Below, piece by piece: positions 1-9,949 of a stretch of DNA of 64,000 nucleotides (position 1 is its first letter; each line of letters opens with the position of its first letter). Under the pieces are notes generated by a model. The model did no database searches, was not told the origin of the DNA, and saw only the letters and a list, made by a program, of their open reading frames with translations. Origin of the DNA: Nereocystis luetkeana (Eukaryota > Sar > Phaeophyceae > Laminariales > Laminariaceae); the NCBI GenBank assembly GCA_031213475.1, contig JARUPZ010000009.1, positions 13,046,961 through 13,110,960 of the forward strand, in the 5' to 3' direction. The position numbers were made by a program, and so were the translations under genes.

Positions 1-672
1 AGCACACGGTGCGATTGTTTCCGTGCCTGGGTCACACGATGACACACTGGATTTCGGTATTGAGCCCGCTTCCCTCGCTGCTTTTGCTGCAAACGAAGAT
101 TATGTGTCTGGCAATTCCGTACTGCTGTGCATTTGAATACTCCTGATAGAGGGAGCGATGCTGCTGCTCGTGAGTTTTTTCCGCGCCTCGCCCATAAGCC
201 CACAAGACGTCACACTGGATTTCAGTATTGAGCCTACTTCCCTCGCTGCTGTAGCAACAAACAGATGTCCTGGAAACTCCAGTACTACTTTGAAGTTTAG
301 TACTCCTGTTAGAGGGAGCGATACGGCCGCTCGTGAAGATTTTCTCACGCCTCGCCCACAAGACGGCACACTGGATTTCGGAATTGCGCCCGCTTTGCCC
401 GCTGCTGTGACCACCCGCGCCGATTCTGATGAAAATTCCAGTAGGACTGCGAGTTTTGATGCTGCTGTTAGAGGGAGGGATATGGCCGCCCTTATTTTTT
501 TCCCACGCCTCGCCCACACGACGGTACACTGCATTTCAATAGTGCACCTGCCTTGCCCGCTGCTGTGGCCACCAGTGCCGATTTTGCTGGAACCTACAGT
601 CCTGCTGCAAGGTTTGATATTTGATACTGCTGTCAAAGGGAGCGAGACGGCCGCTCGTGATTTTAGTCGTAA
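1..672. repeat. ~157-bp minisatellite, about 4 units
   Basis: The landmark CTGGATTTC-x-GTATTGAG recurs near 47, 215, 371 and, weakened, 530, giving unit lengths of 156-168 bases. Each unit also carries CGCCTCGCCCACAAGACG, a CTTGCCCGCTGCTGT-like stretch and GTTAGAGGGAGCGA. Because the units are close to a multiple of three, open frames on both strands cross several of them and give repetitive Ala/Ser/Pro-rich translations. Nothing marks these as a gene: no domain, and no splice-site logic that I can see. A further unit lies beyond the transposon at 1,150. Confidence 0.8.
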
Positions 673-1149
673 CAACATATTCGCCTGATTGAGAGCGTAG
701 TATTTGATTGAGAGCGAGATTGCGCGATACGCTGTAGCCGGGCTACCGCTGAGAGATGGAGCCTGCTGTGTAGCTTGAATTGAAGGGCTAGCCCGTAGCT
801 TCAAGCCGCTACCCTGGTCATTGTGTGGGAGTCTCTCGTTGTGAAGCTACAGCCGGGAGCAGAAGCTACAGTAGAGCCCACCGCTCGAGGCGAAACAGTT
901 TGAGGCAGGAATAAATAGCCAATCTGGGGAAATCTAGCAACTTGTCTAGCTCCTAGCTGCAGCATCCGATGACGATGACACGCATATGCTCGCGACGCTG
1001 GTGACGAGACCTTCAATTTGCGACGCTTCTTGGAATAGCCCGTCCCCTACTCACCAAGAAATGGCAAGAGGCGTCTGGACCCGAATTTTCAATTTATTTG
1101 GCTCTCGCTCTCAATCAGATACTTCGCTCTCAATCAGGCGAATATGTTG
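673..1149. mobile_element. Non-autonomous DNA transposon (MITE) with 47-bp inverted ends
   Basis: The left end (673-719) and right end (1,103-1,149) are inverted copies 47 bases long with two mismatches. Each starts CAACATATTCGCCTGATTGA and holds two TGATTGAGAGCG blocks in tandem. The 477-bp element splits a unit of the surrounding minisatellite: the left flank ends in the GCCGCTCGTGA part of a unit, and the right flank resumes with CGCTCACAAGATGGCA. TCGT lies close to both ends and may be the target duplication, although the spacing is not exact. The interior (GTAGCTTCAAGCCGCTACCC and related short palindromes) has no transposase frame. The superfamily cannot be settled from the ends alone. 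Confidence 0.85.
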
Positions 1150-1300
1150 TCGTGTCGTGCGTCCCGCTCACAAGATGGCACCATAGGGTTCAGTATTGTG
1201 CCTGCCTTGCCCGCTGGTGTAGCGACCCGCCATAATTCACCTGGAAAATATCGTGCTGATGCACATTTTACAAGCAAGCGTCGTCTCAATAAGATTTTGA
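1150..1300. repeat. Last unit of the ~157-bp minisatellite
   Basis: This resumes the array of 1-672 after the transposon. GCTCACAAGATGGCA, TTCAGTATTGTGCC and CTTGCCCGCTGGTGTAGCGA match the earlier units. It then decays by about 1,265 into unrelated A-rich DNA. Confidence 0.7.
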
Positions 1301-1560
1301 AAAAAACGCTCTCCGACAAGAATGAACCTCGGTCTCCGTCGCGCACGGAAAAAAAGAAGAATGAAGCTGCTGTTCTATCTCTAAACAAGCAACACATACA
1401 TACATGTGAGTATCAACGAGTACCGGCTTACGAGGCAGACCTAACCCAGGGATACAAAAGTGTCCAGCGGTCCATGATCTTGGCAGTTGTCTTTACATTG
1501 ATTTCATATTGTATACGCTTTCTTCGTCTCGTGTAGCAGAATTTTCAAGGCTTACCACGT
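1301..1560. other. No feature recognised
   Basis: The plus-strand open frame of 130 residues (1,144-1,536) begins inside the minisatellite and has a Lys/Arg-rich middle and hydrophobic end. No domain is visible and I do not treat it as a gene. Confidence 0.5.
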
Positions 1561-1890
1561 TATTTCCGCGGGACGGTATAACCGCCGTCACTCTTAGGGT
1601 TAGGGTTAGGCCCCGCCGTCCCGTCCCCTGACAAATTCCCTGACCGTGGTGACTTACCGTCCCGTCCCGCCGATAGATTCTCTCCCGTTGAGTATTACCG
1701 TCCCGTCACGCCGTGACATCGAACAATGACCGTCCCGCCCTCACCGTGACACCCAACAATTACCGTCCCGTCGCCGGGACTTCGAACAATTACTGTCCCG
1801 TCCAACCGAGACTTCGAACAATGACCGTTCCGTCCCGCCGTGACAACGAAAAATGACCGTTCCGTCCCGTCGTGACACGGCCTTCGGCGG
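1561..1890 (-). repeat. GGGACGGGACGG minisatellite, locus 1 (minus orientation)
   Basis: TACCGTCCCGTCCCGCCGTGAC repeats in degenerate form about every 30-35 bases, spaced by GAACAAT-type linkers. It is the reverse complement of the arrays at 5,971-6,375 and 8,480-8,850. Its first ~130 bases (ACCGCCGTCA, GACAAATTCCCTGACCGT, GATAGATTCTCTCCCGTTGA) match the far end of the 8.48-kb locus in order, so a longer unit than the simple array has been copied. A short (TTAGGG) run at 1,594-1,610 lies inside it. Confidence 0.8.
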
Positions 1891-2144
1891 GCATAACTTG
1901 CCTCTTCCACTGACAGATGCATTCGTGACCGTCTGTTCCCATCCATTCCCACCACTAATAATTGCGAAATTTATCAAGAAATTTGGAGTTGCCCTAAACT
2001 TCAGCAATAATTCCTAAATATATACCTGGTACATGTTAAAGTGTTAGGTGTCGACCTTGTTTTCGATCGACCGAATACGACCGATATCAGCCCCCAAAAT
2101 TCAGGATATATATGTATGGATAACCCTATCGATGTATCGTATCT
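1891..2144. other. No feature recognised; one TACCTGGTA at 2,023-2,031
   Basis: This is unique-looking DNA. The single nonamer at 2,023-2,031 belongs to a dispersed family described among the findings. Confidence 0.5.
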
Positions 2145-2400
2145 TGCACTATTATTGTTGTTGTTGTTGTTCTGACATTAACCCTTTTAGGACCCCAGCC
2201 CCGTTTTGGGGACAAACTACTTGGAATTTGACTGGTTTGTCCTTACATACGGTAGTGCGGTGCTAAGAGGGAAGGAGTCCGTGGTCACACAAAGGTGCTG
2301 GAGCCCTAGGAAGATCAGAAAAAACAAAAAAATCGAAAATTCGGCTGCCTCAAAATAAACGAGACGAAGAAAGCGCACACGAGCTAAAACCAATGAAACT
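2145..2400 (+). repeat. Dispersed A-rich repeat family B, copy 1
   Basis: (TTG)n-TTCTGACATTAACC at 2,150-2,185 and GAAGGAGTCCGTGGTCACAC near 2,272 are followed by an A-rich tail. The same two blocks stand next to each other at 2,905-2,972. A fuller relative with CACATTAAACCG and TTCTGTGGTCACAAAGCTAC lies at 7,915 and 47,340. No coding capacity or inverted ends were seen, so the class is unknown. Confidence 0.55.
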
Positions 2401-2904
2401 GAACTATTAATGACATGGCCGCGGGTATATCCTCTCAACTATAACATAGAGTACCCCCGTTCCCACCACTACTAACCAAGTTGTGGCTGCTGACTACAGC
2501 GGCTGCTGTCTGGAGTGCTGCCTGCACCGTACAAAACGCACGGTAGTCGTGAAAATGAAAGAGGAACACACCTGCCTGCTACCTGGAGTGCTGTCAGAGT
2601 GAAGACTCGCGGATATGGAGTTAAAAAAGGAGCAATCGAACCATACTACCACACGAATATCAACGATCGCCATCTCTTCCTGGGCTGTCTGACACAAAAA
2701 GGTGCAGCACAGTTATGATACCACGTCCGTGATAATTGCGTAGGTTATTCCCCATGAAGGGTATACAACTCGTTAAACTACAAAGACCAATGACGACGTT
2801 AATATATATGAATAACAAGGACTGGTAGAAGATATTACTCTGCCTCGTGAAAAACAATACCAGGAAAAAACAAACTATGACTGCTTCTTCTCTCGTGATG
2901 ATAG
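2401..2904. other. No feature recognised
   Basis: Short open frames occur on both strands here. None is longer than about 75 residues and none has a recognisable motif. Confidence 0.4.
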
Positions 2905-3080
2905 TGGGCTATTGTTGTTGTTGTTGTTCTCACATTAACTCTCTCACGAAGGAGTCCGTGGTCACACAAAAGGTCTATACCAGGTACCAGGTACCTGGTA
3001 ACTCGTAACTGATAACCAGTACTCGTATCGAGAAACAAAAAAAAACAAGGAAAGAAAGAAACGAAACAAAACTAAAATGG
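2905..3080 (+). repeat. Dispersed A-rich repeat family B, copy 2
   Basis: (TTG)n-TTCTCACATTAACTC runs directly into GAAGGAGTCCGTGGTCACAC, then a palindromic TACCAGGTA cluster (2,978-3,000), then an A-rich end (AAAAAAACAAGGAAAGAAAG). Compared with copy 1 it lacks the ~85 bases between the two blocks. Confidence 0.55.
2978..3000. repeat. Overlapping cluster of three TACCAGGTA/TACCTGGTA nonamers
   Basis: Three nonamers overlap by two bases each (2,978-2,986, 2,985-2,993, 2,992-3,000), forming a palindrome around KpnI-like GGTACC centres. It is one of about 22 copies in the window. Confidence 0.9.
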
Positions 3081-4282
3081 TTGCTGCTTGCTGGTACGGT
3101 CAGTCATACGTATGATATGATGTGCCCAGCTGATGAACAGAAGGAAAACAAGAAAAGGCCAGACGGAAGACATAACAAGAAGAGGGCAGAGCCAAAGCGT
3201 CTATATATAACCAAATCCACGATTAACCACCACGGTCTAATTCGTATACCACGGTTATCAATTGTTCCGCACTATACGAGTATTCGGTCGCTCAGAATTC
3301 TACGTTTTTGATATTATTTTCGTATAGGTCTACGAAAGTGCTTCGCTGGCGGTATAATGGCCGTCAACGAAGCTAACGTTAAGACCCAAAGGCTAAGCTA
3401 AGCAACGCTAAGACCCAAGGGCGGCGAAGCTGAGGTCCGCCGGCAACGCGTTATGACCCGCAGGCAACCTACAGCTAACGGCTAAGGCACGTCACTTTAT
3501 GATGCCAAGGGGATGTTGATGTAGGAGCAAGGGTTGATGCTCGAAATCCGTCCGCCAAAAACAGGTCCTATTGTTGATTCCGGACTTACTTACGGCATGA
3601 GATAAAGAAGACCCGCGACATCAAACGAAGTCCCGTTATAATGTTGTCGATTATTGTCGATCCCTGACGCAATTAATGCGCCCCAACCTAAGCCACGTTT
3701 TCCAGCGATGACGCACACAAACGCACGCGATGAAGAATACACAGCCAAATCCGTGGATGAAATCGAGGTATTCCAATATACGTGAATGTAGTACACTCTC
3801 AGACTACTTCCCCGCAACGCACGGCAGACAAGCCCCAGACCCATCTACGCTCTCGTCTACGCTCTCCAGAAGAAAAACTACCAGGTAAGGTATGGTTTTC
3901 CAGTGTCTGGCCCCGAAAACCCAAATAACAACGAATGCTCTTCAGCTATAATGACAACAAAGAGAAACCCTCGATCAACATCGACAATCGAAACCGAAGA
4001 AGCCCAAAGCCGTCCAAGGGGAAGGCATGATGTTTTCTCGTCCCGTACAACCCACGACAGATAATAATGCAGACTAGTCTACGCTCTGCGGCAATCAAGC
4101 AAAAGAAAACAAAAGGTGTTATTTTCCACGGAGAAAGCTCTTCAGCATTGTCGACGAAAAGAGAAACACTCTACCAAAACACAGCAAAGAGCAGTACTTG
4201 CGTTACTTTTATCGGAAAGGAAGCACCGACAACAAAAGCTCCAGAAAAATAAACGGGCGTAGTCGGCCAGGTAATAGTAATA
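3081..4282. other. No gene; weak internal repeats
   Basis: Around 3,330-3,480 the block GCTAAGACCCAA and GGCGAAGCTGAGG-like pieces recur irregularly. Around 3,855-3,970 and 4,076-4,170 two stretches share CTACGCTCTCCAG, AAGAAAAC, GCTCTTCAGC and AAAGAGAAAC in the same order, which suggests an old ~220-bp tandem duplication. No domain was recognised in any frame. Confidence 0.4.
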
Positions 4283-4548
4283 ATAGGGATGATGACACAC
4301 CAGGCATAGTTCGTTTGAATAATTGACAAAACTATCGGGGGGGGAGAAGTCCCTGCTCCATGACCGACCGCGGATCTTCAGTGGGTTGTATGCGATGCAG
4401 CGCAGAAAGGAGCAAACAAACACAGAGTTGTTTGTCCCCAAGACAGGACTTAGGATTAGGGTTAGTTTGAGGGGTTAGTCTCCCCCCCCCACAATAAAAC
4501 GCAGGCGCCAAAGGAACGTCACACACGCCCAATAACATCACTTGCGAA
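4283..4548 (-). repeat. Dispersed repeat family D, copy 1
   Basis: It aligns over ~265 bases with 5,556-5,825. Shared blocks are CACCAGGCA-AGTTC, GACAAAA, CTGCTC-ATGACCGACC, AGTGGGTTGTATGCG, GAGTTGTTTGTC-CCAAGACAGGACT and CGCAGGCGCCAAAGGAACGTC. On the minus strand both copies read V-C-D-V-P-L-x-P-A-F followed by a Gly pair, so this may be a decayed coding piece. Confidence 0.7.
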
Positions 4549-5017
4549 TTCAGTTGGATGAAGTTGGTGTTATTCGACGAATTATGTCAGCCTTTTAATT
4601 TTGAATGCATAACGCCCTGCACATTGTCGGAGGGCAAATAAAAATAAGTTTGAAAGAAATGACTGTGCACATAGGAGAACAAGTCACTGACCATGATATA
4701 CCACGAAAAAAACATTCACTACAAATATGTGGTGCTATTACAGGGGACCACAGTAGATATAACCAAATCTTGATGGTAGAAACAGGAAATTATATTCTTT
4801 TTGTGGGTACGATAGGTCCTGTATATCATGTTTCCTCGTTCTATACGTAGGCGGGTTTACTACCAATATTACTATCATACTGTGACCGCCAGATTTCTAC
4901 GGCACGCATCTGAACACGATTACAACCAAAATTCCCTTTTCCAGTCTACGCAATTCAGTTTGGAATTTTTGAAAATTAAATTTCTACCTTGGTTACCTGA
5001 TTTTGTGTTTCGCGTTT
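4549..5017. other. No feature recognised
   Basis: This is AT-richer single-copy DNA. Open frames at 4,605-4,850 and nearby carry no identifiable domain. Confidence 0.4.
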
Positions 5018-5360
5018 TGTGTTTTCTTTTTTGCTCATCCCATTCATTATCTTCGCCCATTTCCTTTTCTCTCTCATTCCAACTCGTAACTCAGACCCGG
5101 GGTCACATAGCAGGCTCTTCTACCCCCTTCCCGCTACGGTACGTACCTTCATTTTTATCGCGAGAAGATTTCAGCCTTTTCTTCCCTCGTCGACTCGCAT
5201 CTAATTGTGCCTACCCACGCTGCAAGGCGCTCTCAACAATTAAATCTTTTTATATTTATTTTTGTAAATAAACTCCAAAGTCCGACCCACCTGGGGCTCG
5301 AATCCAGGACTCAAACACAAGCAGAAGAGGAGGGTAACCACTTGAACCACCGGGGCGACC
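5018..5360 (-). mobile_element. tRNA-headed SINE (family S1), copy a
   Basis: Read on the minus strand, the element begins GGTCGCCCCGGTGGTTCAAG (ending at 5,360). It carries an A-box-like TGGTTCAAGTGGTT, then a B box GGATTCGAGCCCC (5,293-5,305 reversed), then a ~250-bp unique body, and ends in GGGATGAGCAAAAAAG with an A-rich tail (T-rich on the plus strand, near 5,023). Copies b and c at 7,302 and 57,657 match over the full length, about 90% by eye. The tRNA-like head, fixed body and A tail fit a pol III-transcribed SINE moved by an unknown LINE. Open frames here recur in every copy and are not genes. Confidence 0.85.
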
Positions 5361-5555
5361 ACCTTTCGTACACTATTATTAGGATCGGATTACGTATCAT
5401 ACCAATTCCATGCTGTTAGTCCCTAGAACGGTACTACTGCAGTACTAGAGGTTTATTATCCCCTAAAGAAAAACACACGCGACACCAAAACTCAACAACT
5501 CACCAGTGTGTGGTAGTTGTTGCTGCTGCTTGCTGTACTGCGGGTTAGTAAGTAA
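5361..5555. other. No feature recognised
   Basis: A short spacer between the SINE and the second D repeat. It includes TTGCTGCTGCTTGCTG. Confidence 0.4.
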
Positions 5556-5880
5556 GTAGCGATGCAGACCAGGCAGAGTTCATTTTAATGGTTGACAAAA
5601 ATAGGGAGGGGGGGGGAGTGCCTGCTCTATGACCGACCACAGATCTACAGCATAGCAGTGGGTTGTATGCGTCGCCTCGCAGAAAAGAGGTAAAAACATT
5701 TTTAGAGTTGTTTGTCACCAAGACAGGACTATACTGCAGTACTTTGAGGGAATAGTCTACCCCCCCACGAAAAAACGCAGGCGTCAAAGGAACGTCACAC
5801 ACAATCCCAGCGAAACTGTAATCGGACGAAGACAGGTGTCGAATCGTTGGCATGCTTGAACAGAGAGAATGGGCGGGCGT
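5556..5880 (-). repeat. Dispersed repeat family D, copy 2
   Basis: The partner of 4,283-4,548 in direct orientation. It continues to about 5,880 with a block GAATCGTTGGCATGC that also appears at 10,998-11,013, so a third, partial relative lies there. On the minus strand an uninterrupted frame of 112 residues covers the whole repeat. It has the V-C-D-V-P-L-x-P-A-F stretch shared with copy 1, but no known domain. Confidence 0.7.
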
Positions 5881-5970
5881 CATATTAAATATTTAATTTA
5901 GTAGACTGTACGGGGAGTTATTTGTTTTCAGCACTCGGGGAGACGAAATAGAGGAAACAACCAAGGCTTA

Positions 5971-6375
5971 TCACAGTGACTGAGAATCGTGGCGGGACGG
6001 AACGTGACATATTTTTCTTGTTTGGCGGGAAAACAAATGACAACGGGACGGTAAAACGAAGAGAAAAAAATTGGTGTGACGGGACGGGACGGCGGGTGCA
6101 CAATTTCTCGACGGGACGGGACGGTGACATGCAACGGGACAAATTTCACGACGGGACGGGACGGTAATTGTTTTTTTCTCCGCCGGGACGGGACGGTATT
6201 TATTGTTTTCCTCGGCGGGACGGGGCGGTAAATATTTTTCCCTCGGCCTGACGGGACGGTATACATTTTTTCCCCTCGGCGGGACGGGACCGTAATAATT
6301 TTGTTTTTCTTTGACGGGGCGGGGCGGTAATTTTTTCTCATCGGCTGAGCGGGACGGTATATATACATTTTTGTT
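5971..6375 (+). repeat. GGGACGGGACGG minisatellite, locus 2
   Basis: About a dozen units of CGGCGGGACGGGACGGTAAT separated by T-rich linkers of variable length (units about 28-38 bases). The Arg/Pro-rich open frames on the minus strand are products of the repeat, not genes. Confidence 0.85.
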
Positions 6376-7301
6376 ATTGCTGCAAGGCCTCGGCGCGGTT
6401 GTGTATGAACTTTCCCCCACTCACTGCTGATTGCGCGAAGGGAGCTAACCCTAACCCGACGCAGACGTTGTTCTTCTCGACCCGCGGCCCACAAGCTCCG
6501 AGAAGTTCTACCACTACACGGCCGACGTTTTTTCTCTTTTTTTTCCCACCCCTGCCTCAAGTACTCTTGTTGCTGTGCTACCTCATCCCATGGTATTCTG
6601 ATGAGTATTGTGCTTGCGCTGTGTTACTGGTTTGGTTGTGGAGGTAGGCGGAGATAGGTGGTGTGGTGGAGGCGGTGGCGGTGGCGGCGGTTATTCTAGT
6701 GCCGTTCTCTGCTGATTGATCGACCCCCCGCCCGCGAGATAGGCATCCATGGCGTCCGTACCGGTCATACCAAATATATATGCTAGGAGACAGCATTTTA
6801 CCCCTTCAAAGACAGCAAGTCGGCCTTGTGACACATATATACATACATACATACATACATACATACATACATACATACATACATGCTTTGACTGACACCA
6901 AACTACTAGGTTTCGTGTGGAACACTCGGCCCTACATCGTTGACAGCGCACGTTTTGCGTCTCGCTTGATGACAGGTCACCTGACATCTTTTTGGGCCAC
7001 ACCAGTATAAATATATTTTGGTGGTGTGGTCGTGAGTTGAGTGGCCGCTGTGTTATTCGTGTGTAGTGGCGAGCTTGCGGCTACTACTGCTTGCTGTGGA
7101 GGTCCTTACTTCCATTTCAACATATATATATATATAAAGCCCAGCCATACAGCAGCTATTAATCGCTGCTGATCATCAACGCCAGCACCTTTTGCATGTT
7201 TCTGCTAAAAAAAGAACTAAAGGTGGAGCGGAGCAAATTCATGTTTTCCAACATTCAAGTGATGAAACGACCGAAATATGTCTTCAGTCATAGCTGTGAT
7301 A
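6376..7301. other. No gene; simple repeats only
   Basis: It holds a (GGT/GGC)-rich patch near 6,655-6,695, the (ACAT)11 microsatellite listed separately, and a (TA)n patch near 7,122-7,135. No domain in any frame. Confidence 0.5.
6841..6884. repeat. (ACAT)11 microsatellite
   Basis: A perfect tetranucleotide run. Confidence 0.98.
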
Positions 7302-7648
7302 GTTTTTTTTTTTTTTTTTTGCTCATCCCATTTAGTATCTGCGCACAGCTTCTTCTCTCTCTCCTTCCAACTCGTAACTCAGATCCGGGGTCACATAGCA
7401 GGCTCTTCTACCCCCTTCCCGCTACGGTACGTGCCTTCATTTTTATCGCGAGAATATTTCAGCCTTTTCTTCCCTCGTCGACTTGCATCGAATTGTGCCT
7501 ACCCACGATGCAAGGCGCTCTCAACAATTGAATCCTTTTTATTCTCATTTTTGCAAATAAAGTCAAATGTCCGACCCATCTGGGGCTCGTACCCGAACTC
7601 AAACACAAGTAGAAGACGAGGTTAACTACTTGAACCACCGGGGCGACC
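7302..7648 (-). mobile_element. tRNA-headed SINE (family S1), copy b
   Basis: Full-length and about 92% like copy a by eye. The head ends at 7,648 (GGTCGCCCCGG on the minus strand). The B box is altered to GGGTACGAGCCCC. The tail is an uninterrupted T run on the plus strand (7,303-7,320), the longest of the three copies, which suggests a relatively recent insertion. No convincing target-site duplication was found by eye. Confidence 0.85.
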
Positions 7649-7914
7649 GGCTCGACTGGATATTAATTACCAGGTGTATTAGAGTATTAATGGTTGATAC
7701 ACTCAATTATCAATTTTGCAAGCTGCGTAAGACGCCTGTACAACTAGTTACTCCTACTACTGTGTTCTATACGTCTTTCATTCATAGTAGTATATATATG
7801 CGAGTTGTTTATAATTTGTGATGACATGTAGTACCTCCTAGTTTAATCCTGGTGGGAATTACTACTAATTTTGAGTACAACTCGATTTTATTGTCTTAAT
7901 TTCGTGATTCGTGG
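7649..7914. other. No feature recognised
   Basis: AT-rich single-copy DNA with no open frame of note. Confidence 0.4.
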
Positions 7915-8235
7915 TGTGTGTCTTCTTCACATTAAACCGTTATTTCTTGCTACCCGTTGACATCCAGCACGACCAGTGTCCGTGCCGATTCTCCAATCCT
8001 AGAAGAGATACAAGTTCTGTGGTCACAAAGCTACGCCACAGGTATACCACGTTGCCACGTCACCAGTAAGCACAGCAATGGGCAAAGCAATGTCATGTCA
8101 TCATACTAGATACGACAGGCACAACGCACATATTCCATGAAATAAAGAAACGAGAGGACACAAACAGAAAGAAAACAAAAACAAAGAAGACAACTCGGAA
8201 GAGAAAATGTAAATACGAAACAAAAGCAAGAAACA
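7915..8235 (+). repeat. Dispersed repeat family B, copy 3 (long form)
   Basis: Matches 47,340-47,645 over ~310 bases in the same orientation. Shared blocks are GACCAGTGTCCGTGCCGATT, CAATCCTAGAAGAGATACAA, GTTCTGTGGTCACAAAGCTA and CATACTAGATACGACAGGCA, then an A-rich end. No inverted ends, tRNA boxes or coding frame found. Confidence 0.75.
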
Positions 8236-8254
8236 ATCGGTCGTGCCCCCCCCC

Positions 8255-8470
8255 CCGCAGGCGAGGTGGCCACCACTTGAAAAATAACGAGCTGGAAAGA
8301 CAAGGAAAAAAGAAACAACAAAAACACCGCCGCTCGTAAACAGAGTAAGACAAAGAACCAAGGAAAAAAAAAACAAAGGCAAAATTACTGGGAATCGATG
8401 GAAACAGACGACCACGAATGAATGTATCTGGCAGGGGACGAGGCACGTTATGTCCGCGGCAGGCCATACT
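8255..8470 (-). repeat. Dispersed repeat family C, copy 1
   Basis: GCCACCACTTGAAAAATAAC, GAGCTGGAAAGA and CAGAGTAAGACAAAGAACCA correspond in order to pieces at 12,255-12,490 and 15,300-15,600. Those copies continue with a GAACGCAGGACGG block. The similarity is patchy, so the family is old. Confidence 0.5.
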
Positions 8471-8479
8471 TTCGCGGGA

Positions 8480-8850
8480 GAGATTTTATCGGCGGGACGG
8501 GACGGTGATTTTAGGGTCTCACGGCGGGACGGGACGGTAATATTTCGGTGTCACGGCGGGACGGGACGGTAATTGTTCGGTGTCACGGCGGGACGGGACG
8601 GTAAATTGTCCGGTGTCACGGCGGACGGCACCGTAAATTTGTTCGGTGTCACGGCGGGACGGGACGGTAATTGTTCGATGTCACAGCGGGACGGGACGGT
8701 ACTTTTCAACGGGAAAGATTTTATCGGCGTGACGGGACGGTAAGTGACGACGGTCAGGGAATTTGTCGGCGGGATGGGACGGCGGGACCAATTTGACGGC
8801 GGTTTTACCGTCCCGTCCCGCTTTTACCGTCCCGCAGTAATACCGTGAAA
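8480..8850 (+). repeat. GGGACGGGACGG minisatellite, locus 3
   Basis: The most regular of the three arrays: about seven units of ~32-34 bases, TCACGGCGGGACGGGACGGT followed by AATTGTTCGGTG. The right side (GGGAAAGATTTTATCGGCG, GGTCAGGGAATTTGTCGG, TTGACGGCGGTTTTACCG) is the mirror of the start of locus 1. The array ends in an inverted pair, GCGGT-TTTACCGTCCCGTCCCGC. Confidence 0.85.
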
Positions 8851-9536
8851 GGTTTTGGAAACAACATACACTACACGATAAAGTTTCAACATACTCCGTG
8901 ACAAAAATATTTCTTCTCCCCCTATTCAAAGTTGGCTTTGCTACGCACTGTAATTTTAACAACTCTCACTGCTGCTCAGAAGAAATATGTATTCAATCTC
9001 AGTACCGGCATGGAGTATGGTCCAGGCCGAACATTTTTCCGAAGGGGGCACCCTTTTTTTCTTTCTTAGAATTGACACGTGAAATAAATAGCTCCAGAAT
9101 CGCGCGATTAAGAGGGATCCGAAACCAGTCTAGAAACCCATGAACAATGGACAATTGATATTTTTAATGGAAATTTCCCCCGATATTACACTGAAATATT
9201 GAAAAAAATACATTATCAAAAAATCGAATAGAAAACATATTTGAAGACGACGCCCACCCTCACTGGACTACCAGGTAGTCGAGAAGACACTCGTCGTACG
9301 TATGCAGAAAAAAATGAAATATTGTACCAGGTACTAAATATTTATCCACAATGATACGTCTGTCCATATACTACAATAAAATATCGTATACAATATGGGG
9401 ATTCATGAAAGGGCCTTTATCGGCCCGTATACTTTTTGTCGAAAAACAAAACAGTCCTACGTCCAGGTCCAATTCATCCGAATCCGACCAGTTTTCCGAC
9501 ATCCATCGTGCCGATTTTGAGCTACTGCTGTTATAA
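8851..9536. other. No feature recognised; two TACCAGGTA nonamers
   Basis: AT-rich DNA with nonamers near 9,269 and 9,325. No domain seen in short open frames. Confidence 0.45.
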
Positions 9537-9660
9537 GGATTACCCTGGGCTGGGTAATCGATCTGTCTTTTCTCCCTAAAGCTCAGTAGGCAACACTCTC
9601 ACATTTCACATCGTCCAGGTCACGGGTTCGAATCTCATTTCGAACGTTTCTTTTTGTTTA
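9537..9660 (+). mobile_element. tRNA-like SINE head (family S2), copy a
   Basis: After GGATTACCCTGGGCTGGGTA comes an A-box-like AAGCTCAGTAGG (9,579-9,590) and a B box GGGTTCGAATCTC (9,624-9,636), spaced about as in a tRNA gene. The sequence does not close into a clean cloverleaf and is repeated at 9,810, so a decayed tRNA-derived SINE is more likely than a tRNA gene. Confidence 0.6.
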
Positions 9661-9809
9661 CAGAAACGCTTGCACACCTAAAAAACACATCTAGATCATC
9701 CCTGGTTCCGCAGGTAATGAAACAAAGCGGGTAGATCAGCGTACGGCAGAATACGGTACCGACGCCCCAAATATCCCGCCGTTGAGAGGGGGGGAAAGTG
9801 CTATTATTC
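9661..9809. other. Possible body of S2 copy a
   Basis: Unassigned bases between the two S2 heads, with no features of their own. The head-to-head spacing of 273 bases may equal one element length. Confidence 0.3.
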
Positions 9810-9935
9810 GGATCACCCTGGGCTGGGTAATCGATCGGTCTTTTACCCCTATTATAGCTGAGTAGGTAACACCTTCACACTACAATCTCCACAGCTGCAG
9901 CCTGGGGAAAGCGGGGTTTTCGCCTATATTTCACC
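9810..9935 (+). mobile_element. tRNA-like SINE head (family S2), copy b
   Basis: GGATCACCCTGGGCTGGGTA and ATCGATCGGTCTTTTACCCC match copy a. The A-box-like TAGCTGAGTAGG (9,855-9,866) is present but the B box has decayed. Confidence 0.5.
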
Positions 9936-9949
9936 TAAAAAAATTGGAT

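Noticed and set aside
5293-5305. tRNA gene at 5.3 kb (also 7.6 and 57.7 kb)
   Set aside because: A and B boxes belong to SINE heads repeated three times; the rest does not fold as a tRNA.
5971-6560. Minus-strand frame of 210 residues rich in Arg, Pro and Ser
   Set aside because: It is a translation of the GGGACGGGACGG array; no domain.
5019-7625. Similar Ser/Phe/Leu-rich open frames at 5,019-5,271 and 7,196-7,625, with an overlapping relative at 57,773-57,994
   Set aside because: They are the same SINE read in its reverse strand. Their likeness comes from the repeat, not from a gene family.
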